Below, piece after piece: positions 25,052-35,215 of a DNA stretch of 64,000 nt (position 1 is its first letter; the number at the start of each line of letters is the position of its first letter). Under the pieces are notes generated by a model. The model saw only the letters and a program-made list of their open reading frames with translations, made no database searches and was not told the DNA's origin. The stretch spans positions 62,001 through 126,000 of the forward strand of contig JAUNGC010000003.1 in the NCBI GenBank assembly GCA_030524745.1, in the 5' to 3' direction. The position numbers and the translations under genes are program-made. The stretch is from Eubacteriales bacterium. Lineage in GTDB: Bacteria; Bacillota; Clostridia; Lachnospirales; Lachnospiraceae.

Positions 25052-27118
25052 TTATTTCTTCTCCGTCATAACATAGCCGCAGCCCTCTTTGGAGCATACA
25101 AGCTTATTCCCCTTTTCCAGCATAATGGAACCGCATTCGGGGCACTTCTCTTTGGAAGGCTTCTGCCATACCATAAAATCACATTCCGGATTATTGATAC
25201 AGCCAAAATAGCGCCGTCCCTTCTGCGTCTTTTTCATCACAATATCTTTTCCGCATTTCGGACAGGCCACGCCTATTTTTTCATAATAGGGTTTGGTATT
25301 GCGGCATTCCGGGAAACCGGGGCATGCCAGAAATCTTCCGTGGGGACCGTATTTGATGACCATTCTCCGGCCGCAGAGTTCACAGATCTCGTCGGACTCC
25401 TCATCTCCGATTTTCACTTCCGCCAATTCCTTCTCCGCCTTTTTCACCGCTTCATCCAGATCCGGATAGAAGTTTGAAACAATGGTCTTCCACTCCACGC
25501 TTCCTTCCGAAACGCCGTCCAGCAGCATCTCCATATTTGCCGTAAAATTCACATCCACAATAGAAGGGAACGCTTCCTTCATCATATGATTCACGACTTC
25601 TCCCAGTTCTGTGACATAGAGGTTTTTATTCTCTTTTGCCACATAGCGGCGCGCCAGAATCGTGGTAATTGTCGGCGCATAGGTGCTGGGACGTCCGATG
25701 CCGAGTTCTTCCAGCGTGCGCACCAGCGAAGCCTCCGTATAGTGCGCGGGCGGCTGCGTAAAGTGCTGTACGCCGTCGAAGCTTTCGAACGTAAGGCTTG
25801 TATTTTCATCAATGGACTTCGCCAGCGTATTGTTTTCCGCTTTCTCCTCCTCGTCCATCGTATAGACGTTCATAAAACCGTCAAAAACAATTTTGCTGGC
25901 AGCGACAGTGAAGCGGTGGCCGCCGCCGTCAATCTTCACCGACGTCGTTTCGTATTTGGCCGGCGCCATGCGGCTGGCCATGAATCTTTTCCAGATCAAC
26001 TGATACAGGCGGAACTGGTCTCTGGATAAAGATTCCTTCAATTCCAGAGGCGTGCGCTTCAAATCGGTGGGACGGATTGCTTCATGGGCGTCCTGAATCT
26101 TCTGGCTGCCCTTTTTCACCGTGCCTTCTCCGGCATATTCTTCTCCATACTGGCTGACAATATAGTCCCGCGCCGCCGTCTCCGCTTCCTCCGAAACACG
26201 GGTGGAATCGGTACGCAGATAGGTGATGACGCCGACCGTGCCGTTGCCCTTGATATCAATGCCTTCATATAGTTGCTGCGCCAGGCGCATCGTTTTCTGC
26301 GTGGAAAAGTTCAGCACCTTGCTGGCTTCCTGCTGTAACGTGGAAGTCGTAAAAGGAAGCGGCGCTTTCTTCGTGCGTTCTCCCCTTTTCACATCCGTCA
26401 CCGAAAAAGACGCCCCCTCGCAGTCCTTTTCCACGGCTTTCACTTCTTCTTCGCTCTTTAACGCTCTTTTCTGATCGCCTTCCCCGTAATATTTGGCTTT
26501 GAGCAGCTTTTTCTCGCCGGGAATCGAAAAAGAAGCGTCCAGCGTCCAGTATTCTTCCGGAATGAAAGCGTTGATTTCATCCTCTCTGTCGCAGATGATC
26601 CGCAGCGCCACCGACTGTACGCGCCCTGCGGAAAGTCCGCGCTTTACCTTCGCCCACAAAAGCGGTGAAATCCGGTATCCCACCATCCGGTCCAGCATGC
26701 GGCGCGCCTGCTGGGCGTTCACCAGATTCATATCAATCTCACGGGCATGCTTTAAAGATTCCTTGACCGCGCTTTTGGTTATTTCGTTAAAAGTAATTCG
26801 ATAGACTTTTTTGCCGGAAAGCTTCAGCGCTTCCATCAAATGCCAGGAAATCGCTTCTCCTTCCCGGTCCGGGTCCGTCGCCAGATAGATTTTTTCCGCT
26901 TTCTTCACTTCCTTGCGAAGATTAGCCAGAATATCTCCCTTTCCCCGGATCGTTATATATTTCGGTTCATAATCTCCATCCACATCAATGCCGAGCTGAC
27001 TCTTGGGCAGGTCCCTCACATGACCGTTACTCGCCGCCACTTCATAATTTGCGCCGAGAAACTTTTTAATGGTTTTCACTTTAGCAGGTGACTCCACAAT
27101 CACAAGATATTTTGCCAT
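25052..27118 (-). CDS. topA: DNA topoisomerase I
   Basis: A 688-residue type IA topoisomerase that relaxes negative supercoils. The TOPRIM domain begins MAKYLVIVESPAKVKTI and contains LATDPDREGEAI (DxDxE metal site). The catalytic Tyr lies in VITYLRTDSTRVS. Three C-terminal Cys4 zinc motifs follow (CELCGRRM, CPKCGKDI and CPECGSIM). The ATG at 27118 fits the family; the 20-codon upstream extension does not. It lies downstream of dprA with its own promoter. Confidence 0.96.
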   Translation of the reverse strand: MAKYLVIVESPAKVKTIKKFLGANYEVAASNGHVRDLPKSQLGIDVDGDYEPKYITIRGKGDILANLRKEVKKAEKIYLATDPDREGEAISWHLMEALKLSGKKVYRITFNEITKSAVKESLKHAREIDMNLVNAQQARRMLDRMVGYRISPLLWAKVKRGLSAGRVQSVALRIICDREDEINAFIPEEYWTLDASFSIPGEKKLLKAKYYGEGDQKRALKSEEEVKAVEKDCEGASFSVTDVKRGERTKKAPLPFTTSTLQQEASKVLNFSTQKTMRLAQQLYEGIDIKGNGTVGVITYLRTDSTRVSEEAETAARDYIVSQYGEEYAGEGTVKKGSQKIQDAHEAIRPTDLKRTPLELKESLSRDQFRLYQLIWKRFMASRMAPAKYETTSVKIDGGGHRFTVAASKIVFDGFMNVYTMDEEEKAENNTLAKSIDENTSLTFESFDGVQHFTQPPAHYTEASLVRTLEELGIGRPSTYAPTITTILARRYVAKENKNLYVTELGEVVNHMMKEAFPSIVDVNFTANMEMLLDGVSEGSVEWKTIVSNFYPDLDEAVKKAEKELAEVKIGDEESDEICELCGRRMVIKYGPHGRFLACPGFPECRNTKPYYEKIGVACPKCGKDIVMKKTQKGRRYFGCINNPECDFMVWQKPSKEKCPECGSIMLEKGNKLVCSKEGCGYVMTEKK

Positions 27119-27190
27119 AATCAGTCTTCCCCAATTTCCTTTACTGCAATTTCGCACATTTGTGTGCCCAAAACGCAATTATCGTGAAAC

Positions 27191-27219
27191 ACTATACACC
27201 ATATCTTGAAGCAATGCAA
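27191..27219 (-). promoter_or_regulatory. topA promoter
   Basis: On the minus strand TTGCAT (27214-27219), 17 bases, TATAGT (27191-27196), right after the dprA stop. Confidence 0.6.
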
Positions 27220-27229
27220 GAAAAATAAT

Positions 27230-28399
27230 TCACTTTTGCTCCATTTTTCCGGCAAAATATTGTCCCGCAATCTGATCCGCCCTTCCTTGCGCGCACAGTA
27301 AAATCAATTCCTGTATCAGTTCCTTAAGCGGAGGCGTTTCTCCCCTGCCGTCTGCGGCGATTGTATTGCCAATCTCATCCAGGCTCTTCGGCGTACAATC
27401 CAAAGCGTCAAGGATTCTCTGTGTAACCGTCCCCGAAACGGCCGCTTCCCGGCCGCAAGCTGTCTTTTGTCCGCAGGCTGTCTTTTGTCCGCAATCCGTC
27501 TTTCCCCGGCTTTCTCTTTTTCCGATCTCCAGTTCCTGCAAAATCGTCCCGATTCCTGTTGCCGTTCCGGCGCCGTTTCGGATCAGTTCGTTACAGCCTC
27601 TGCTGCACCGGTCCGTAATTCTGCCCGGCACCGCAAACACATCTCTTCCCTGTTCCAGCGCCATATCAACCGTAATCAGCGTGCCGCTCTTTTCTCCCGC
27701 CTCCACTACCAGAATCAGATCGGAAAGCCCGCTGATAATCCGGTTCCTGGGCGGAAACAGCCTTGCCTGCGGCTCCGTTCCGGGCGGGTACTCGGAAAGC
27801 AGGCATCCCTCCTTATGAAGCCTTTCATATAAAAGCCTGTTTTCCGGCGGATAACAGATATCCACGCCGCAACCCAACACTGCAACAGAATTGCCTCCTG
27901 CGTCCAGCGCCGCCAACTGTGCGATCCCGTCAACGCCCCTGGCCATGCCGCTGACAATCACAATTCCTTCTCCGGCAAGCCCCGACGCAAAATACCGCGC
28001 CGTTTCCTGTCCATATGCAGAGCAGCTTCTGGCTCCTACAATTGCCACCGTCCTTTTTTCATCGTCAGGCAATTGCCCTTTTCCATATAAAGCCAGCGGC
28101 GCATCCCCGATCTTTTTCAGCCGGTCGGGATATTCTTCATCCCAGAAAGGAAGGAAAAAAATTCCCTGTTCTTTCATATAATAATAGCGCCGTTTTGCCG
28201 CCCTTCTGCGGCCCTCCTCCATCCCCTTTTTCAAACACTCCGCCCTTTTTTCGCCCAGCGCCTTTCGCAGTCTCTCATCCGGCAGATCCCGGATTTTTTC
28301 CACCGTTCCCGCTTCCTGTAGCAGTTTTTTCATGCCGGCCCTTCCAATTCCCTTTATGCTGCAAAGCAAATAGCCCTCCAGCCTTTCCTTTTCCTGCAT
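27230..28399 (-). CDS. dprA: DNA-processing protein DprA
   Basis: A 389-residue protein that loads RecA on incoming single-stranded DNA. An N-terminal helix-hairpin-helix region (SIKGIGRAGMKKLL) is followed by the Rossmann-like core: VAIVGARSCSAYG, VSGMARGVDGIAQ, AVLGCGVDICYPPENR, LSEYPPGT and FPPRNRIISGLSD. A C-terminal winged-helix region follows (TQRILDALDCTPKSLDEI). The linker carries two perfect 18-bp tandem repeats (27459-27494) coding for CGQKTA units. It follows yifB by 20 bp in the same operon. Confidence 0.93.
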   Translation of the reverse strand: MQEKERLEGYLLCSIKGIGRAGMKKLLQEAGTVEKIRDLPDERLRKALGEKRAECLKKGMEEGRRRAAKRRYYYMKEQGIFFLPFWDEEYPDRLKKIGDAPLALYGKGQLPDDEKRTVAIVGARSCSAYGQETARYFASGLAGEGIVIVSGMARGVDGIAQLAALDAGGNSVAVLGCGVDICYPPENRLLYERLHKEGCLLSEYPPGTEPQARLFPPRNRIISGLSDLILVVEAGEKSGTLITVDMALEQGRDVFAVPGRITDRCSRGCNELIRNGAGTATGIGTILQELEIGKRESRGKTDCGQKTACGQKTACGREAAVSGTVTQRILDALDCTPKSLDEIGNTIAADGRGETPPLKELIQELILLCAQGRADQIAGQYFAGKMEQK

Positions 28400-28419
28400 A
28401 TAATTTTGTTCCTTCCCCC

Positions 28420-29982
28420 TTAACCGGGCAGGATTTCGTTCTGCCGGTAATAAAGCGCCTGGCTCAAATGGCTACACCCGATTTCTTCCGCTTCCTCCAG
28501 ATCGGCAAAGGTTCTGGCCACACGCAGAATTTTGTGGCACGCTCTGGTGGAAAATTGCGCCGTTTCCATCACCTTTTCCAGAAACTGTTGCTCTTTCATT
28601 CCCAACCTGCAATATTTCATCACCTCTCCGGCCCTGATTCTGCCGTTTAAATCCACGTCTTCCCCCGCATACCGACGCCTTTGTCTCTCTCTTGCCGCCA
28701 GCACCCTCTCCCGCATGGCGGCGCTTTCCCATTTGGCGTCTTTTTGCTCCGTTTCCCACAGAGCGGCCATCGGAACGGGCCGCGCCACGCAGTTGATATC
28801 GATTCTGTCCAGAAGGGGGCCGGAAATTCTGGATAAATACCGGTGAATCTCTCCCGTAGAACACCGGCAGCGGTTCCGGTCCGGGTAATGACCGCAGGGG
28901 CAGGGATTGGTTGCTCCCACCAGCATAAAATCGGCCGGGTAAACGAAATTGCCGCCGCTCTTTGCCAGAAAAATCTTTCCTTCCTCCACCGGCTGGCGCA
29001 AAATGTCCAGCGTGGAGCGCTTAAACTCCGCCATTTCATCCAGAAACAGCACTCCTTTATGGGCCAGCGTCACCATGCCCGGGCGCGGCACCTGTCCGCC
29101 TCCGGCCAGCGCATACGGGGAGACCGTATGATGCGGGGCCACAAAGGGACGCTTTTGGAGAAGCTTTTCCTGTTCCAGCTTTCCCGCCGCGCTGTAAATG
29201 GCGGAGATCTCCCGCTGTTCTTCTGCCGTCAGCGGCGGAAGAATGGTGGGAATACATTTGGCCAGCATCGTCTTGCCAGCCCCCGGGGGACCGATCAGCA
29301 GCATATTGTGAAAACCGGCGGCCGCCGCCATCGCCGCATACTTCGCCTCCTCCATGCCGCGCACCATGGAAAAATCCGCTTCCTGTTCCTGCTTTTGTTC
29401 CTTTTTTTCATGAGCGGACAGCCGCTCTGCTGCTTCGGCCGCCCTGTTGCGCTGTTCTCTGCGGCTTTTTTCATCGCTGCACAGATATTGCATGGCCTCC
29501 GCCAGATCCGCCACTCCCATGACGGCGATCTCCCCCGCCAGCAGACCTTCCTGCATATTTTCCAAAGGAAGCAGGCATTCCTTCATACCTGCCCTGACTG
29601 CTCCCATCACGATGGGAAGCGTCCCCCGGATCGGTTTGACCCGGGCGTCCAGTCCCAGTTCTCCCGCTACCAGCACCGACGCCAGCCTTTCCTGCGGAAT
29701 CATGCCCAGCGCCGCCATGATCCCCAACGCGACCGGCAGATCAAACGCAGTCCCCGCCTTATGGATCCCCGCCGGGGAAATATTCACCGTTATTTTTTCC
29801 GCAGGCACGGTGATGCCCGCATTTCTCAGCGCAACGCGGATGCGCTCCCTGGCTTCCTTCACTTCGCTCGCCAGAAGTCCCACCATGTCAAAACATGGCA
29901 GCCCCCGGGACACATCCACTTCCACCTGCGCCGGATAGCTTTCCAGTCCGCGCAGGCCGCCCGTGTGAATATGACAATACAT
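28420..29982 (-). CDS. YifB/ComM-family Mg-chelatase-like AAA+ ATPase
   Basis: A 520-residue AAA+ protein linked in some bacteria to branch migration during natural transformation. The N-terminal domain has VEVDVSRGLPCFDMVGL and VNISPAGIHKAGTAFDLP; Walker A is GPPGAGKTML, Walker B is GVLFLDEMAEF, and a Cys-rich insert reads NPCPCGHYPDRNRCRC. The ATG at 29982 restores the usual start MYCHIHTGGLRGLE; the longer frame adds 14 unsupported codons. Its operon with dprA fits a DNA-uptake or recombination role. Confidence 0.92.
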   Translation of the reverse strand: MYCHIHTGGLRGLESYPAQVEVDVSRGLPCFDMVGLLASEVKEARERIRVALRNAGITVPAEKITVNISPAGIHKAGTAFDLPVALGIMAALGMIPQERLASVLVAGELGLDARVKPIRGTLPIVMGAVRAGMKECLLPLENMQEGLLAGEIAVMGVADLAEAMQYLCSDEKSRREQRNRAAEAAERLSAHEKKEQKQEQEADFSMVRGMEEAKYAAMAAAAGFHNMLLIGPPGAGKTMLAKCIPTILPPLTAEEQREISAIYSAAGKLEQEKLLQKRPFVAPHHTVSPYALAGGGQVPRPGMVTLAHKGVLFLDEMAEFKRSTLDILRQPVEEGKIFLAKSGGNFVYPADFMLVGATNPCPCGHYPDRNRCRCSTGEIHRYLSRISGPLLDRIDINCVARPVPMAALWETEQKDAKWESAAMRERVLAARERQRRRYAGEDVDLNGRIRAGEVMKYCRLGMKEQQFLEKVMETAQFSTRACHKILRVARTFADLEEAEEIGCSHLSQALYYRQNEILPG

Positions 29983-30156
29983 ATATGCCTTTCCGGTAAC
30001 CGTTTCGCCATGCGAAACCGCCACCCATTCCTTTTTTCCCTGTTTTCAGATATTTTCCGGAAAAATCCGGGCGAACGCCCATGAAAACCGATCGGTTTCC
30101 TTCACCGCCGGTTACTTGATTTTCTCATCAGATTCCAAAACCTTCATTCTTTTTTC

Positions 30157-30185
30157 AGAATAAACTGCCGGGAACAGTCTGTCAA
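30157..30185 (-). promoter_or_regulatory. yifB-dprA promoter inside the sigK terminator
   Basis: On the minus strand a perfect TTGACA (30180-30185), 17 bases, then TATTCT (30157-30162). The -35 box is in the hairpin loop region. The leader to yifB is about 170 bases. Confidence 0.6.
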
Positions 30186-30198
30186 GACCATTCCCGGC
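30167..30198 (-). terminator. sigK terminator
   Basis: GCCGGGAA and TTCCCGGC form an 8-bp stem extended by an inner GTCT/AGAC helix. TTTATT follows on the minus strand and TATTTTTATT on the plus strand. It lies 31 bases past the sigK stop. Confidence 0.75.
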
Positions 30199-30228
30199 TA
30201 TTTTTATTCCGCATTGATCCCTTCCCCT

Positions 30229-30897
30229 TCAGACAGGTCCGGACAAGCCCTTCTTCTTCTCCAGCTTTTCAAAGCCGTTCTGCATTCTCCCCAGCGCCTT
30301 TTTCTCAATCCGGCTCACATAGCTGCGGGAAATCCCCAGCTTTTCTCCGATTTCCTTCTGCGTGACTTCTCTGCCGTCCAAAAGGCCGTAACGCAGCGTC
30401 AGCACTTCCTTTTCCCGTTCGGACAGTTCCGTGTCCATCAGGCCGTACAGTTCGCTCAAATGCCGCGCCTTTTCCATCTCCTCCACGATATCCGGCTGTT
30501 CCTGTTCCATGATATCCAGCAGATTGATTTCATTGCCTTCCCGGTCCGTTCCGATCGGTTCATATAAAGAAACTTCCCGTGACGTCTTCTTTTTGCTGCG
30601 CAGCATCATCAGAAGTTCGTTGTCAATGCACCGCGCCGCATAAGCCGCGAGGCGGCTGTTTTTTGCCGGATCGAATGTATCCACAGCTTTGATGAGCCCG
30701 ATCGTTCCTATGGAAATCAGATCCTCCATCGTATCTTCTGCGCTCGCGTATTTTTTGGCGATATGCGCCACCAGCCTTAAGTTCCGTTCGATCAGGAGCT
30801 GTTTTGCCTCTTTGCTTCTTCCTGCGTCCTCGTCCTGCAACGCCTGTATGCAGAGGCTCTCCTCCTCTTTTGACAGGGGTTTTAAAAAGGTTTTCAA
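30229..30897 (-). CDS. sigK: Sporulation sigma factor SigK
   Basis: A 222-residue sigma-70 factor. Region 2 reads ERNLRLVAHIAKKY, DLISIGTIGLIKAVDTFD and AAYAARCIDNELLMMLR; it then shows the sporulation-type SLYEPIGTDREGNEINLLDI, and region 4 has QKEIGEKLGISRSYVSRIEKKAL. These match SigK best; SigE is the alternative. It directs late mother-cell genes such as coat genes. The start is a TTG with GGGGAG six bases upstream. The N-terminus begins directly at the mature-type sequence, with no pro-peptide, and the gene is not interrupted by a skin element. Confidence 0.88.
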   Translation of the reverse strand: MKTFLKPLSKEEESLCIQALQDEDAGRSKEAKQLLIERNLRLVAHIAKKYASAEDTMEDLISIGTIGLIKAVDTFDPAKNSRLAAYAARCIDNELLMMLRSKKKTSREVSLYEPIGTDREGNEINLLDIMEQEQPDIVEEMEKARHLSELYGLMDTELSEREKEVLTLRYGLLDGREVTQKEIGEKLGISRSYVSRIEKKALGRMQNGFEKLEKKKGLSGPV

Positions 30898-30919
30898 ACA
30901 TAGCTCCCCGGTTCCGTTT

Positions 30920-30949
30920 ACTATATTCTATGTAACGGCGAAAGCGCAA
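30920..30949 (-). promoter_or_regulatory. Candidate sigK promoter
   Basis: On the minus strand TTGCGC (30944-30949), 18 bases, TATAGT (30920-30925). It could also be read by a sporulation sigma factor. The rest of the spacer to dus (30950-31080) is GC-rich with no clear feature. Confidence 0.35.
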
Positions 30950-31080
30950 GTGCCTTTCCATCTGTCCTCTTTTGCGCGGGTGGTTTTGGAAGGAGGACGG
31001 CGGGGGAGGGGCGGCAGGCGTTTGCTCCGCCTATCTCTCTCTTCCAAAGCCTCCATGTAAAAGAGGGCGGATGGAAAAGA

Positions 31081-32025
31081 TCAAAAGGAAATGTGATCCG
31101 GTAGTTGCATGGGGCAATTGTTTAACAACGTATTTACGATGCTTTGGTATTCGGAAAGTTTTTGGGATTTCCGGATTTTTTTCAGGTGTTTTTCGCCGTC
31201 GGGGAAGAGTTTTCCCAGGTAGAACCACAGTTCTTTCATTTTAAAGAGGACGTCCCGCTCGCCGGAAAGGATTTCGCTGTAGTCCGTCAGGAGTTTGTCC
31301 AGGAAAGCGCGAAGCCGGGCTGCATCAGGGACGGAACCGGTCAGGAGCGCGGGATTTACTAAAAGGCCGCGGCCCAGCATGACGCTGTCAACATCCGGAT
31401 ATTGTCGGGTAAACGCTTTTATTTTTTCTGCAGAAAAGAGGTCTCCGTTGTAACAGACCGGGTTTTTGCTGTTTTTCAGCGTTTGGGAAAACACCTCCAG
31501 ATTCGGCTCATTTTTATAAAAATCCGTCTGCACGCGGGGATGGACGATCAGCTTTTCCAGCGGATATTGATTGAAAATTTCCAGCAGAGGGCCGAATTCT
31601 TCCGGGTCCTCTTTTCCGATTCTCGTCTTGACGGAAATTTTTATGTCCGCCCCTTCAAAGATCTGTTCCAGAAACGCATCCAATTCCTGCGGAAACGCCA
31701 GAAATCCGGCCCCTTTTTTCTTCGCCACGACCGTACCGGACGGACAGCCCAGATTCAGATTCACTTCCGTATAGCCAAATTCTTTCAGATATCCGGCCAT
31801 CTTCAAAAATCCCTCCGCCTGGTTCGTCAGAATCTGCGGGATGACGCAAATCCCTTCATTGTGCTGCGGCAGCACGTCATTCCACTCCCGCGAGGTAAAG
31901 CTTTTTCCCTGCTTGGGAGTAAGAAAGGGCGTGTAATACCGGTCCATTCCTCCAAAGCAGGCATGATGCGCGTTGCGGAAAATATATCCGGTAATCCCTT
32001 CCATCGGTGCAAAGTAGTATTCCAT
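31081..32025 (-). CDS. tRNA-dihydrouridine synthase family protein
   Basis: A 314-residue FMN-dependent enzyme reducing uridines in tRNA. It starts MEYYFAPMEGITG and contains VNLNLGCPSGTVVAKKKGAG, with the catalytic Cys in GCPS, followed by ISVKTRIG, LIVHPR, CYNGDLFS and SVMLGRGLLVNP. It is close to DusB/DusC types, but the subfamily is not certain. The ATG at 32025 has GAGAGG four bases upstream. It lies 69 bp after hemW. Confidence 0.9.
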   Translation of the reverse strand: MEYYFAPMEGITGYIFRNAHHACFGGMDRYYTPFLTPKQGKSFTSREWNDVLPQHNEGICVIPQILTNQAEGFLKMAGYLKEFGYTEVNLNLGCPSGTVVAKKKGAGFLAFPQELDAFLEQIFEGADIKISVKTRIGKEDPEEFGPLLEIFNQYPLEKLIVHPRVQTDFYKNEPNLEVFSQTLKNSKNPVCYNGDLFSAEKIKAFTRQYPDVDSVMLGRGLLVNPALLTGSVPDAARLRAFLDKLLTDYSEILSGERDVLFKMKELWFYLGKLFPDGEKHLKKIRKSQKLSEYQSIVNTLLNNCPMQLPDHISF

Positions 32026-32094
32026 CTTTCCTCTCATTCCGCCGCATCAGCGGCATTTTCATCTTATGCCAAAGCCGTCTGAACCGGCGCTTTT

Positions 32095-33300
32095 TCATTC
32101 TTCCTCCAGCAAAAACTGCGCCAGCACATAGTTGCTCACATCGATTCCTCTGGGCGTCAGTTTCAGCCGTTTTTCGTCGTCATAAAAAAGAATCAGTTCT
32201 TCCTCTTCCAGGCGGTCCAGAACGTTTCCGTATATCTCCCGGATTCCTGCGCCGAACTGTTCCCGGAATGCGCCGGCAGAGACGCCCGCCGTCATTCGAA
32301 GTCCCAGAAACATAAATTCTTCCATCCGTTCCGGCACCGACAAGGGTTGTACTTCCCGCTTTCCCGTTTCCGTCTCCGCCTCCGACGGGTCGAAGATGCG
32401 CAGGTATTCCGTCAGGCTGTCCGTGATTTTCCACCGCACATTGTTGACCATGGAGGCCGCTCCCAGCCCGAAGCCCACATAATCCGTCCGGTCCCAGTAG
32501 CCGATATTGTGCAGGCATTCCTTTCCGGCTTTGGCATAGTTGGAAATTTCGTAGCGGTGATAGCCATATTGTTTTAACACGGCCTGGGTTTGCTCATACA
32601 TCGTCCGTTCTTCCTCTTCGGAAGGGAGTTCCTCGGTTTTCTTTCCATAATATTCGAAAAAGGGGGTTCCCTCTTCAATAATCAGGCTGTAGGCCGAAAT
32701 ATGCTCCGGAGACAGGGCCGCCGTTTTGCAAAGCGTATCCAGCCAGCCTTCCACCGTCTGTCCCGGCAGGGCCGACATCAGATCCACATTGATATTGGTA
32801 AATCCGGCTTTTCGCGCCGCTTTGTAGTTTTTTAAAAACGTGTCATAATCATGGATTCGCCCCAGTGCCTTCAGTTCTTTCTCCTGCGCCGACTGCAGGC
32901 CGATGCTGAGCCGGTTGATTCCGGCCGCCCGGCAGCCTGCCAGTTTTTCTTCATCCAGCGTGCCCGGATTGCTCTCCATCGTCACTTCCGCATCTTTTCC
33001 CAATTCAAAATCCGTTTTGATCTGCGCCATGATTTTCCGAATCTGTCCGGCGGACAGCAAAGAAGGCGTACCGCCTCCGAAAAAGACAGTACGCACGTAG
33101 AAATCACGGTATTCTTTCGCTTCCCGCCCGATCTGGCAACACAGCGCGTCCACATAGCGCGCGATCACGCCGTCCGCCGCGGGCGCGGATAAAAAATCGC
33201 AGTACAGGCACTTCTGCCTGCAGAACGGAATATGCAAATAAATACCCAGCGGCCGCTTTTCGCCTGCCGCCGGGTCTGCTTTGTAGTCAAACATCATCAT
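32095..33300 (-). CDS. hemW: HemW-type radical SAM protein
   Basis: A 401-residue radical SAM protein related to coproporphyrinogen dehydrogenases, now viewed as a heme chaperone. The cluster motif is CRQKCLYC in [17 protein letters not shown], followed by [11 protein letters not shown] and [10 protein letters not shown], with a C-terminal HemN domain. The fourth Cys of true HemN enzymes (CxxxCxxCxC) is Phe here, as in HemW. Its start overlaps the lepA stop (ATGA), so the pair is translationally coupled. Confidence 0.92.
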   Translation of the reverse strand: MMMFDYKADPAAGEKRPLGIYLHIPFCRQKCLYCDFLSAPAADGVIARYVDALCCQIGREAKEYRDFYVRTVFFGGGTPSLLSAGQIRKIMAQIKTDFELGKDAEVTMESNPGTLDEEKLAGCRAAGINRLSIGLQSAQEKELKALGRIHDYDTFLKNYKAARKAGFTNINVDLMSALPGQTVEGWLDTLCKTAALSPEHISAYSLIIEEGTPFFEYYGKKTEELPSEEEERTMYEQTQAVLKQYGYHRYEISNYAKAGKECLHNIGYWDRTDYVGFGLGAASMVNNVRWKITDSLTEYLRIFDPSEAETETGKREVQPLSVPERMEEFMFLGLRMTAGVSAGAFREQFGAGIREIYGNVLDRLEEEELILFYDDEKRLKLTPRGIDVSNYVLAQFLLEEE

Positions 33301-35114
33301 TTCCCATCGTCGAGTTTCAAAACGCTCATGAAGGCCTTCTGCGGGATCTCCACATTGCCGATCTGGCGCATGCGCTTCTTGCCTTCCTTCTGCTTCTCCA
33401 AAAGCTTCTTCTTACGGGTGATATCGCCGCCGTAACATTTCGCCAGCACATCCTTGCGCATCGCCTTCACCGTTTCCCGGGCAATAATCTTGCCGCCCAC
33501 GGCCGCCTGAATCGGAATCTCAAACAGATGGCGCGGAATCTCGTCCTTTAACTTCTCGCACATCTTCCGGCCCCGCTCATAAGCGTTATCCTTATGCACG
33601 ATGAAGGAAAGCGCGTCCACCTCTTCCCGGTTGATCAAAATATCCAGCTTCACCAGTTCCGACCGCTCATATCCCTTCATTTCATAATCGAAGGACGCAT
33701 ATCCTCTGGATCTGGATTTCAGGGCGTCGAAAAAGTCATAAATAATTTCATTCAACGGCAGTTCATACCGCAAAAGCGCACGGGTTTCTTCCATATATTC
33801 CATGCCCAGATAGCGGCCGCGGCGTTCCTGGCACAGTTCCATGATGGAACCGATGAATTCCGTCGTCACCATGATTTCGGCGCTCACTATCGGCTCCTCC
33901 ATGTATTCGATCACGGACGGGTCCGGCAGATTGGAAGGGTTGGTCAGTTCAATCATTTCACCGTTCGTCTTATGCACCCGGTATACAACGCCGGGAGCCG
34001 TCGTCACCAGATCCAGATTGTACTCCCGCTCCAGTCTCTCCTGAATGATTTCCAGATGCAAAAGCCCCAAAAATCCGCAGCGGAATCCGAATCCCAATGC
34101 GACGGAAGTCTCCGGCTCGTAAAACAACGAAGCATCGTTAAGCTGCAGCTTCTCCAGCGCGTCCCGCAGATCCGGATATTTCGCGCCGTCCGCCGGATAC
34201 ATGCCGCAGTAAACCATGGGGTTTACCTTTTTGTAGCCCGGCAACGGCTTTTCGCAAGGCCTGTCCCCATCGGTGATCGTATCGCCCACCCGCGTATCCT
34301 TCACATTTTTGATGGAAGCGGTCAGATATCCCACCATTCCGGCGGAAAGTTCTTCACAGGGAATGAACTGTCCCGCGCCGAAATAGCCGACCTCCACCGT
34401 GTCAAAAGACGCGCCCGTCGCCATCATTCTCACCCGCGTTCCCTTGCGCACCTTTCCTTCCATCACGCGGAAGAAGACGATAACGCCTTTATAGGGATCA
34501 TACAAAGAGTCAAAAATCAGCGCCTGCAGCGGGGCGTCGCTGCTGCCGCCCGGCGCAGGAATTTTCGTCACGATCTGTTCCAGCACTTCTTCTATATGAA
34601 TACCGTTCTTTGCGGAAATGAGCGGCGCGTCGTGGGCTTCCAGACCGATCACATCCTCAATCTCTTCTTTCACCCGTTCCGGCTCTGCGCTGGGCAGATC
34701 GATCTTATTGATGACCGGAAAAACCTCCAGATCATGATCCAACGCCAGATACACGTTCGCCAGCGTCTGCGCCTCAATCCCCTGCGCCGCGTCCACAACG
34801 AGCACCGCGCCGTCGCAGGCCGCCAGCGCGCGGCTGACTTCATAGTTAAAGTCCACATGTCCGGGCGTATCGATCAGATTGAAAATGTATTCCTCTCCGT
34901 TTTGCGCCTTATAAATCGTGCGCACCGCCTGGGATTTGATCGTGATGCCCCGTTCCCGTTCCAGGTCCATATTGTCAAGAACCTGTTCCTGCATTTCCCG
35001 GCTCGTCAAAAGCCCTGTTTTCTCTATGATTCTGTCCGCCAGCGTCGATTTTCCATGATCGATGTGGGCGATAATACAAAAATTCCTGATGTTCTTCTGG
35101 TTAATGTCGGCCAT
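33297..35114 (-). CDS. lepA: Elongation factor 4 (LepA)
   Basis: A 605-residue translational GTPase that acts on stalled or back-translocated ribosomes. Its G domain has [14 protein letters not shown], the RGITIKSQ switch, DTPGHVDF and NKIDLPSA. It also has the LepA-specific C-terminal domain ([19 protein letters not shown] and [18 protein letters not shown]). The length is normal. AGGAGG lies before the ATG. Confidence 0.97.
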   Translation of the reverse strand: MADINQKNIRNFCIIAHIDHGKSTLADRIIEKTGLLTSREMQEQVLDNMDLERERGITIKSQAVRTIYKAQNGEEYIFNLIDTPGHVDFNYEVSRALAACDGAVLVVDAAQGIEAQTLANVYLALDHDLEVFPVINKIDLPSAEPERVKEEIEDVIGLEAHDAPLISAKNGIHIEEVLEQIVTKIPAPGGSSDAPLQALIFDSLYDPYKGVIVFFRVMEGKVRKGTRVRMMATGASFDTVEVGYFGAGQFIPCEELSAGMVGYLTASIKNVKDTRVGDTITDGDRPCEKPLPGYKKVNPMVYCGMYPADGAKYPDLRDALEKLQLNDASLFYEPETSVALGFGFRCGFLGLLHLEIIQERLEREYNLDLVTTAPGVVYRVHKTNGEMIELTNPSNLPDPSVIEYMEEPIVSAEIMVTTEFIGSIMELCQERRGRYLGMEYMEETRALLRYELPLNEIIYDFFDALKSRSRGYASFDYEMKGYERSELVKLDILINREEVDALSFIVHKDNAYERGRKMCEKLKDEIPRHLFEIPIQAAVGGKIIARETVKAMRKDVLAKCYGGDITRKKKLLEKQKEGKKRMRQIGNVEIPQKAFMSVLKLDDGK

Positions 35115-35180
35115 TGTTTCCTCCTGCTTTGCACTGGTTTGCGCTATCGTTCATCATGTGCTTGCCATGCATACAGAATC

Positions 35181-35209
35181 AGTATAACAAAGCCAAACGC
35201 GCCGGTCAA
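35181..35209 (-). promoter_or_regulatory. lepA-hemW promoter
   Basis: On the minus strand TTGACC (35204-35209), 17 bases, TATACT (35181-35186). It starts just past the flavoprotein stop codon. Confidence 0.7.
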
Positions 35210-35215
35210 TCCGTT

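Noticed and set aside
27459-27494. Possible CRISPR-like repeat
   Set aside because: Only two adjacent units without spacers, inside dprA in frame.
30901-30961. An ATG four bases upstream of the sigK TTG as the true start
   Set aside because: It is in a different frame and too close to the GGGGAG site; the TTG has the correct frame and spacing.
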